NCBI RefSeq assembly: GCF_001039355.2
Contig: NW_019773848.1
Location: forward strand, 22,594 to 47,713
Source of the DNA: Lingula anatina
Taxonomy: Eukaryota > Brachiopoda > Lingulata > Lingulida > Lingulidae
Length of the DNA: 25,120 bases
Direction of reading: 5' to 3'
A program made the position numbers and the translations under genes. Shown one piece after another: positions 18,501 to 25,120 of the stretch. Positions within the stretch are counted from its first letter, which is position 1; each line of letters starts with the position of its first letter. The notes below the pieces were generated by a model, which saw only the letters and a list, made by a program, of their open reading frames with translations, was not told the DNA's origin and made no database searches.

Positions 18501-21500
18501 TATAAATCTTTTGTCAATTACAAAACTAGCTTTATTTAAAAATAATTGCAAAAATAATTTCTTAATCATATTAGGATGAGTGTTTTTTCTAATTATAAAA
18601 TGAACTTCATTCCAGGCAACACCACCAACGATGAGTATTGGATAGAACAGCGCCTGTTTAACAATCTGCTGCAGCAATACAATAAGTGGGTTCGGCCCGT
18701 GAAAAACTATTCACGCGCATTGGAAGTACGCCTGTCCCTGACATTATACCAAATACTGGAAGTGGTAAGAGAAGGCGTTTCTCTCTCTTTCTCCCTCTCT
18801 CTCGTTTGTATGTTTTCATTACAACTATCCTCTATATTATGGCGACTTTCAATATACGGGATTCCGTTTCTATGAGGTCTACTTCCAGTTAGTTTTCCTT
18901 TGCAAACAGTTTACATACAACACACAGAGAAAGCAAAGAAAGTACACTAATATTAAATGCAATTCAAAATCGTAAGAATGCCTTTACCATCCCGTTTGTA
19001 TTACTATCGATATTCTGAAGTCATTGTCACAAAACGACCACTTATTTGGTTGAAGAACAAAGCGACGAAATATTTGATTTTAAGGAGCAAACGATAAGAG
19101 TTTTAATAATTAATTACCACGTTGATATTTCTCAGGGAAAATATAATTGTATGAATGCTGAAATCGAATGCGAGTGGAGTTCAAGGATAATTAATGTAAC
19201 AATGTCGATAATTGATTGAATTCTAGTGTCCGTAGGATGCCATCATTTGTATGATGTACAACTTGATCTTAATGTTTTGTGACAAAGAATCTGGTACATG
19301 CGTACCCAACATCCTTCTCTTCTATCCAAAATGCCAACTATTTTTTTCTGTTTAAAATTAAAAATCGGTTGAATACAGAATGGTAATAATGAGAGAATTA
19401 CACATGTAGGTAAATAAAGGCCCGTTAAATGTCCGACATTTCAGCTGTCCCCTTAAACGACCAAACAAAACGTACCCTGCTCTTTTGAATTTTAGAAACC
19501 AAGCATTGAATATGTGTCTTTGATTTTTTTTTGTTTGTTTGTTTTACATATGTGAGATATATCCATGATATACATTAATTTATTTTGCTGTTTTACACCC
19601 GAATAAAATATTATTTAATATATAAATTTCTAAGGACGAAAAGAACGAGGCGCTGTTGCTGAACACATGGGTCGATATGGTAAGCTAATACTTTAGAAAT
19701 TGTTGTATTACGTTGTTGTTGTTTGTACCTGGCAATAAATGTACAGTATATTCATGTCCAATTCGATTCAAAACACATTTCAAAGTACCCATGTCTCAAC
19801 CCTCTGTTATAGTCTCAACACTGGTATTTGAAAATGGGTAAATGTTGATTTTCACGTTATTTGACACAAAATGTCTGCACAGAAAGGGATTCATAGTTGG
19901 CCTTATTCGTGTCGCCAGTCGACTGAACGACATAGTGTTCACTGTCACTTATCAAAGAGGATGTCCTGTACCAATATATGGATTGATATTGCTCTTGTTT
20001 CAGCTTGACTAAATGATTCTGATTAGGACATTCGGCTCCCTCTACCCACCTGCTTCGAAAAACATTGGGACTGAGATATGCAAAACGAGCACCCGAAATG
20101 GAAATGAATAGTTTTATTTCTGACTTGCCAAATAATATTTTGATAAATTGTGGTTGTTGTGTCAATATGATTTTTTTATATATCGTAGCTGCTGTTCCCG
20201 TTGTGCTTATTTTCATGTATACTTATCTTTAAATTGTGTTAGTGGTGGTTTGATGAGCAGTTACAGTGGGATCCCACACAGTATGGAAACATTACCACTA
20301 CACGCATCCCAAGGAATCTTCTCTGGTCGCCAGATATTATCCTATACAACAGGTAAGCTAGTTATTTCACGTTATAGATAACATAAAACATACGGGCTAA
20401 AATAGAGACAGCTGTTTCACTGGCGTGAAAATTTTCATAATCAGGCCTTCAAGTCAATCCATAAATGAAAAATTTTGATAGCATTTGTAGATATCAATCT
20501 TCTTGGCAACCACACTTCTTTTCATTGTGTGGCTTTATTTGCAAAACAAAATATAGACATTCATATGTATAAAATAATTGAACTTTTCTTCATTACAATT
20601 AAAGATTTTACGCAAATGCGTGTTGATCTCAGTTTTCATAAAGCACAAGTAGAGAAAATGGTCTAAAAGATATAAGCCATTCAAAGGATCTTTAGACTCT
20701 TTATAACAAAAATAGTGGGCAAAAACTAACGGATTGTTGAATATCCCTTCTGCCTCAATTATCGGAGAGTACCATGAACTGCAGCGACTCTGTATATTTC
20801 AGTGTTTCTGGGTACAACCTGACGACCCTCTACAATGGTCTTAGCTGGGTAACTTATACCGGGGAGGTGTTCGCACCTGTCCCTACCATCACCAAGAGTT
20901 CCTGCAAGATGGACCTTTCATATTTTCCCTTTGATGATCAAATCTGCCATTTAAAATTCGGCTCATGGGCACAGGACATGTACCTAATGGACATTCTTAA
21001 CATAACCACCGAGGTTTTGCTTGGGAGCGGGTACGTGGAAAACGGCGAATGGGACATCGTGGACACCGTAGCCCGGCGAAACGTTATCTACTACGATTGC
21101 TGTCCGGAGCCGTGGCCTGATGTTACTTTTTACCTGCAGTTACGCAGAGGGTCTCTCTACTATGGGTTCCATGTTGTCAGCCCATGCTTGCTGCTGTCGT
21201 TTCTGAGTCTGGTGATATTTATTCTGCCAGTTCAGAGCGGAGAGAAAATGACCTTGGGCATGTCTGTTCTTGTGGCATTTGCGGTCTTTGTTCTCCTGAT
21301 TGCTGACCATATACCAGCGACTTCAGAGTTCCCTCCTTTGATAAGTGAGTGCAAAAAGATTTAGTGTTTATTTGGTCATTTTATCTTTTTTATGAATGAC
21401 ACGACTTATCTCAATTACAATAGCAGTGATAAGGTTTGAAATACAGTCAGCTAACTACGTTATCAGGGAGTAGGACTGTGAACGTTTGTCCCTCCCCCTA

Positions 21501-22371
21501 CACACAGTAACCCTTTTCAAAAGAAAAGTGGTTGGTTTCCAAAGGCTATGGGTGGGAGCGGGAGGTTGTACTGTACTGCCCAACAAACATTCATTCCACC
21601 CTACTCCCTTAGCTATATTCACGACCACTAGCTATTATCGATATCCACACATTGCAAGGACCTGTTATAACTAAACTGAAGATGCAGTTCAAGACCCCGC
21701 ACATGTACTTATAACAGACTCAGTAATAATGGTGAACGCTTAATAATTGGGTTGCCAGACATGTTAAAACTGCAACCTTAGCCTGTGTTTGAAGTCATGA
21801 TATCCGTTGTTGTTTTCCAGGTATCTACCTGACGATCATTATGGTGATGTGCTCATTTTCCATAGTTATGTCAGCGTTTGTGTTAAAACTGCACCATGAC
21901 CATGCAGACAACGGTGTCCCACCTGCATGGATAGCGAAAATATTTCAAAGAAGAAGTAAAAGATGGTGTCTCGGAAGTGGAGACAAATCGCCAATGAAGA
22001 TAGCCCCGTTGACACAACATGGCCATGAATTGGGAGAGAGCGAACAGACAAAACTGCCCTTTCGTATCAGTGACACTGAAGAGATCGACTTGGGTCAGGA
22101 CGTGAAGACCATACAATCAAAACCAAAAGGTCGAAAAATCGCTTTTACTGATCAGGGCGAGCGTTCTTACAACAATGCTGAAACAAAAAACACTCACGAA
22201 AACAACCCTGCTGTACACTGGCAAGATGTTGCCTCCGGCTTGGACAGGTTTTTTACTTTACTAATGGCTATAATAACAATAATTTGCGCCTTTGGGATTC
22301 TGGTTTTTCTGCCCTTATTTAAAAGCACTAATCTCCAAGATTTTTTAAACGGAGCTACAACAGGCACGTAG
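15524..22371 (+). CDS. Nicotinic acetylcholine receptor alpha-type subunit, six exons, complete
   Basis: Exons: 15524-15590, 18616-18764, 19635-19679, 20243-20352, 20803-21344 and 21821-22371. All introns are GT-AG with agreeing phases, giving 487 residues. Exon 3 (45 nt) and exon 4 (110 nt) have the classic nAChR sizes. Order: signal peptide; extracellular domain; Cys-loop C158-x13-C172 (CKMDLSYFPFDDQIC); four membrane segments at about 245-266, 273-293, 304-326 and 448-470; an M3-M4 loop of about 120 residues; short C-terminus. Vicinal C223-C224 (YYDCCPEPWPDVTF) makes it alpha-type. Binding aromatics include the loop A Tyr in WSPDIILYNS, Trp179 (GSWAQ) in loop B, and the Trp of DMWWFDEQ in loop D. 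SGEKMTLG before M2 has the Glu of cation-selective channels. It is expected to form a pentameric acetylcholine-gated cation channel in the plasma membrane. Whether it is homo- or heteromeric cannot be told. Frames are fully open. Confidence 0.93.
17130..17240. mobile_element. Partial TAGATCGATCTA-family arm
   Basis: Contains CACTTAAGCCGG, ACTCCCCAGGGAGTCTCGAT and a mutated end, GGATTGATCTAGGCATGGGA. These correspond to the CTTAAG, GGGGAGTC and terminal parts of the elements at 8356-9196 and 10457-10685. The opposite arm was not found. Confidence 0.5.
17397..17580. mobile_element. Small MITE with TGACGTGACCCGAGGGCGGA ends
   Basis: The left end TGACGTGACCCGAGGGCGGA (from 17397) and the right end, which reads TGACGACCCGGGGGCGGATT in reverse complement (to 17580), form terminal inverted repeats about 20 bp long. 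The interior repeats GACCGTCTTCC at least twice. About 184 bp, non-coding, and nested in the copy B insertion. Confidence 0.65.
18616..18764 (+). CDS. nAChR exon 2
   Basis: 149 nt, TTCCAG acceptor and GTAAGA donor. It encodes the N-terminal helix and first strand: GNTTNDEYWIEQRLFNNLLQ, then KWVRPV and LTLYQILEV. NTT is a possible N-glycosylation site. The sequence is identical to copy A. Confidence 0.9.
18765..19634. other. nAChR intron 2 (copy B)
   Basis: AT-rich intron nearly identical to copy A, with the same CT-rich tract after the donor. Nothing else was recognised. Confidence 0.6.
19635..19679 (+). CDS. nAChR exon 3 (45 nt)
   Basis: Encodes DEKNEALLLNTWVDM between a TTTCTAAG acceptor and a GTAAGC donor, phase 0 at both ends. 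The 45-nt size and the DEKN...NTW content are diagnostic of nAChR genes. Confidence 0.92.
19680..20242. other. nAChR intron 3
   Basis: The duplicated block ends inside this intron at about 20073; the remainder is unique. No further feature was recognised. Confidence 0.6.
20243..20352 (+). CDS. nAChR exon 4 (110 nt)
   Basis: Starts WWFDEQLQWDPTQYGNITTT and ends LLWSPDIILYN plus two bases. It holds the loop D Trp, an N-glycosylation sequon (NIT) and loop A with its Tyr. TGTTAG acceptor and GTAAGC donor. Confidence 0.92.
20353..20802. other. nAChR intron 4
   Basis: 450 bp AT-rich intron. The open frame at about 20475-20666 is not similar to any part of the family. Nothing was recognised. Confidence 0.6.
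20803..21344 (+). CDS. nAChR exon 5: Cys-loop, loops B and C, M1 and M2
   Basis: 542 nt from a TATATTTCAG acceptor to an A|GTGAGT donor. The leading T completes the Ser codon begun in exon 4. It covers the Cys-loop, GSWAQ (loop B), YYDCCPEPW (loop C), the pre-M1 RRGSLYYGF, M1 and M2 through IPATSEFPPLI. The open frame extends upstream of the acceptor to an ATG at 20774, but that stretch does not fit the family. Confidence 0.93.
21345..21820. other. nAChR intron 5
   Basis: 476 bp intron between M2 and M3, ending in a TGTTGTTTTCCAG acceptor. No feature was recognised. Confidence 0.6.
21821..22371 (+). CDS. nAChR exon 6: M3, cytoplasmic loop, M4 and stop
   Basis: 551 nt ending in TAG at 22369-22371. 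It starts with YLTIIMVMCSFSIVMSAFVL (M3), continues through a basic, Ser/Thr-bearing cytoplasmic loop, the MA helix WQDVASGLDRFF and M4 (AIITIICAFGILVFLPLF), and ends with an 18-residue tail. Confidence 0.93.
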
Positions 22372-24248
22372 TGCAGCAAAAAAGTGTTGTTATAGGACCA
22401 GTTTGATTTTTAAAGTGTGTTATAGCCTTGTTAGTGGACTTGGAAAATATTGATAAGTTTATTTGAATCTTATTTGCCTCGTAAATGATAAAACAAGGAC
22501 CGTTTTTTGTGATATGAAACTCATAAAGAAAAACCAGTATTTTTATTCCCCATTTGGCAAGATATGCACGTTAAGATAAGTAGCCTAGATTTTAGATTAG
22601 GAGAAAGCATTTTGTCCTAAAATTTTGCAGGTCAAATGGTTAAGACATAATGACATAAGTGTTGTAAATCAAATTACTTACACTTTCACTAATTACAGAA
22701 AACAATTAAAGCGGAATCAAATGAGTAAAAGGGACAAAGAGTTATTGAGTGTAAGTTAAGTTTCTCCAAGAGTCAACAAGCGTAGAACATGTTTTTAGTG
22801 TCAGAAAAAGATGGAAAAGGTCAAAGTCAGAAACAGTTAATGTGATTGGTTAATTTCATAACATATTTTAATTTTGATCATCTATTTACCACATGATAAC
22901 TGAGTTTTGGATAAGGTCCTAGCATGAGTAATCCAAATTATTTTAGATATCTTTAATTGAAAACAAGTCTCTTAGGGATTACCTAATAAGGAAATGTTAC
23001 ATGGTGACTTGCAACATTCGAATGGAAAATATTTTGTAATCACGCAAAGACAATGGAAAAGAAAACAAGTAAATGCGTGATCAGAACGGAGAAATTGAGT
23101 ATAAATATTTGTGAAGTTGTATGAAGAGAGAGTCGGTGAATAAACGTTCGAAAGCTCCAAACTGCTGTCGTCATTCCTCACTATAACATAAGCATTATCC
23201 GCCTTGAGTAAATCGTCAGTGTTTCTAAATGTGGGAAAATAGTTCCGATCATCAATGAGAAATGTAAATGTACAGGTATAAACAAAACGTTATATTCCAG
23301 TCTTCTTTCTTGATATCATTTAGTTACCTTTATGTAGGCCTACACACGTCAGAAGTGGGAATTCATATATATGAAAGATTCTTTAGAAAGACGTTGTTAT
23401 TGGGTATCGTAATTGTGTACAGGTGATATAGAATAGTTTTATAACTGCCCATAGGCCCTGTAAAATCATATCTACATAAAGACCATATTACTATCGTGAG
23501 CACGCAAACACTTCGCAGTTGGTGAGATGACGTGCACAAATCTTTGACACATAATAGGTGTTAGTAGGCCTGCATACTCTTATCTCTTTGCATTTACTTA
23601 AAAGAAGTGCACTAAAAAGGGTTAACGACGAAAATCAATTGTATTCTACATCGACTACATGCTAATGACCCCTTTGTGTTTGAAGGATGAACACAAATTG
23701 CCATTGTTTTCAGTTTCATATATTTCATGGTAACTACTCTTAATATATTTACAGTAAAAAGCTTCAATATAATATCACTTTCCCCGTGTTTGCTTATATG
23801 TCGCAGGTTTTTATCGACCTGCAGTGTGTCATATCCCATGACATTCAGAATTTTGCTTTATCAAACATTTACAACGTAGAGGGATCTTATTCAAGTGGCT
23901 GCCTTGTTTTGACATCCACTCAAAGTAATGCGTTTGGAGCCAATCTGAGACAACGGCCTGCTACTCAGAATTTAACCGTACTTCTTCAGGCGCCACTAGT
24001 GTGACACAGATGGATAATTATGGACTCTCCAAATATATAGATAAAATGGAATTTTTTGTGTGTTCTTATCCAATCAAATTACCAGTACAAGGTTTACGTT
24101 CATTGATTGAACGATTGAATGATATGCTTTCATTACTTATGTTGTGACGTTCTTATGCGTTTTAAACGAGTGCGTAGTTCATGTATGTAACATTATCGAT
24201 TATTTGAGGATAGTGTACGGTTAAAATTACCAGTACCAATTTGTTGTG
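22372..24248. other. Intergenic, essentially featureless
   Basis: AT-rich flank downstream of the nAChR gene. AATAAA at 23139-23144 is a distant candidate polyadenylation signal. A slightly less AT-rich open frame (about 23786-24004, with a TATATGTCGCAG acceptor-like site at its start) has no recognisable protein content. No other feature was seen. Confidence 0.45.
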
Positions 24249-24281
24249 CATGTTTGTTTGTTTGTTTGTTTGTACGTATGC

Positions 24282-24317
<36 letters not shown>

Positions 24318-24345
24318 ATGTGTGCGTGTGTACATGTGTGTGTGC
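24249..24345. repeat. (GTTT)n followed by (TG)n microsatellite
   Basis: About five GTTT units (24249-24272), then a TG run from about 24284 that decays into TGTACATGTG and TGCGTGTG units up to about 24345. A typical simple-repeat cluster. Confidence 0.9.
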
Positions 24346-24449
24346 GAAGCGCTCGTTCTCGCTGTAAAGAGTTAGAGCTTGAGGGGAGGGAACAGCTTAA
24401 AAATTAGTGTATACGTCGGACAAATATGGGCTCATATTGGTGACTATGG

Positions 24450-24510
24450 CGTGATAGGGGAGACCGGGGCTAGTTGGACCCCGGGGTAAGTTGCCCCCCC
24501 GTCATTTTAT
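24450..24510. repeat. GC-rich dispersed-repeat-like segment beside the LINE fragment
   Basis: Includes GGGGAGACCGGGGCTAGTTG and GGGGTAAGTTGCCCCCC, with GACCCCGG between them. The short inverted units (GGGGC/GCCCC) and sharp GC shift suggest a dispersed repeat, but no family was identified. Confidence 0.35.
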
Positions 24511-24573
24511 GAAAAAGTAACTACGAGGTAAAGAAATTGGCCACATACACTTGTAAAGTGACCGTAGCCTACA

Positions 24574-25120
24574 ATGGTTTTATCTCAGCCAGTTAACTTG
24601 GAGTACGGTGTCCCACAAGGGTCTGTGTTAGGTCCGATCCTATTCTCATTATACATGTTACCTGTAGAAGATATCATACTAAAGCATGGTCTGAACACTG
24701 TTATTTTTGCAGATGAGACACAAGTATATATTACATGCAAGAGCAGCCAGTCTGCAACAATCACTTCTATGGAGACTTGTCTTGCAGAGATTCGAGAATG
24801 GATGAAAGTGAACATGTTGGCTTTAAATGATAGTAAGACTGAGTTGATATGGTTTACATCAAGGTTCAAGGCAAATAGAAAAAATGTAGCAAATGCCAAC
24901 ATTTGCATAGGAGATGTTCTTATAAAACCATCTAGTTCTGTAAAAGATCTGGGAGTTACCCTCGATGAAAATGGCACTATGGGCAAGCGTGTATCTGAAG
25001 TGTGTAAATCAGCATCTTATGCACTATGGCGCATTGGAAAAATAAGGAAAGTGTTAGATAACAAAACCACTGAAAAATTAGTACATGCATTTATATCATC
25101 AAGATTAGATTACTGCAATA
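24574..25120 (+). mobile_element. Non-LTR retrotransposon reverse transcriptase, partial, continues past the window
   Basis: An uninterrupted frame of 182 codons reads to the window end. It contains LEYGVPQGSVLGPILFSLYM, the catalytic block TVIFADETQVYI, a REWMKVNMLALNDSKTEL segment, SSVKDLGVTLDE and the terminal FISSRLDYCN. These are in the standard order for the palm/thumb of LINE reverse transcriptases (Jockey/CR1-like). The catalytic pair is Asp-Glu (FADE) rather than Asp-Asp. No fingers domain or endonuclease precedes it; the sequence upstream of about 24570 is unrelated, so the copy is 5'-truncated, as many LINEs are. It is listed as a relic, though the frame is otherwise intact. Confidence 0.88.

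Larger units (their letters stand above)
15591..18615. other. nAChR intron 1 (copy B), with a mobile-element insertion
   Basis: A 3 kb intron. It matches copy A except for the 16600-17946 insertion block and small indels. No other exon or RNA gene was seen. Confidence 0.65.
14432..20073. repeat. Direct duplication, copy B (nAChR exons 1-3 and upstream region)
   Basis: Counterpart of 9718-14273, ending at AACATTGGGACTG, after which it continues into sequence unique to the complete gene. It is longer than copy A mainly because of a 1.35 kb insertion at 16600-17946 in intron 1. A smaller insert near 16427-16460 carries AAAACGTTTGTTTCTGTAAA, flanked by matching AAAACGTTT arms. Confidence 0.92.

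Noticed and set aside
23786-24004. 72-residue open frame with an acceptor-like site near its start
   Set aside because: No domain could be recognised and no partner exon found. It was left as a remark in the intergenic entry.

Overview
This is eukaryotic, AT-rich, intron-rich animal DNA. All introns defined here are GT-AG. The gene content is a secreted fibrinogen-related (FReD) protein, an alpha-type nicotinic acetylcholine receptor (nAChR)-like subunit, and a Golgi-type glycosyltransferase, among decayed DNA transposons and a LINE. This suggests a marine invertebrate with expanded FReD and nAChR families, such as a mollusc or another lophotrochozoan; an invertebrate deuterostome cannot be excluded. 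The species call is inference. Single N bases (7168, 14274), a homopolymer-rich junction and two one-base frameshifts in A runs show that the assembly is imperfect.

Layout. 1-410: tandem repeat and GC-rich microsatellite. 750-8291 (minus strand): a six-exon FReD gene whose splice phases all agree once a single extra A in exon 2 is discounted. It encodes a signal peptide, a short coiled coil and a full fibrinogen C-terminal domain (297 aa). Its roughly 4.2 kb third intron contains, on the opposite strand, an intronless fucosyltransferase-like gene (3035-4637) that carries one single-base frameshift. Its second intron holds a GC-rich patch, a poly-A run, a three-monomer higher-order satellite and the decayed 3' end of a mariner/IS630-type transposase. 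About 65 bp upstream of the FReD start codon lies a pair of nested inverted-repeat elements (8356-9196).

9718-20073 is a direct duplication: copy A (9718-14273) and copy B (14432-20073) are nearly identical and are separated by about 158 bp of N and poly-T sequence. Each copy carries exons 1-3 of the nAChR gene. Only copy B continues into exons 4-6, giving a complete 487-aa subunit (15524-22371). The copies differ by small substitutions and by whole mobile-element insertions with clean empty sites. Both a recent tandem duplication and two alleles left in one scaffold would look like this.

22372-24560 is mostly featureless, with a (TG)n microsatellite. From 24574 to the window end a non-LTR retrotransposon reverse transcriptase fragment runs out of the window; its catalytic motif reads FADE rather than FADD.

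I did not find a multi-gene system of a new kind. The most notable points are the antisense gene nested in the FReD intron, the exon 1-3 duplication of the nAChR gene, and a small family of elements ending in TAGATCGATCTA that differ between the two copies.
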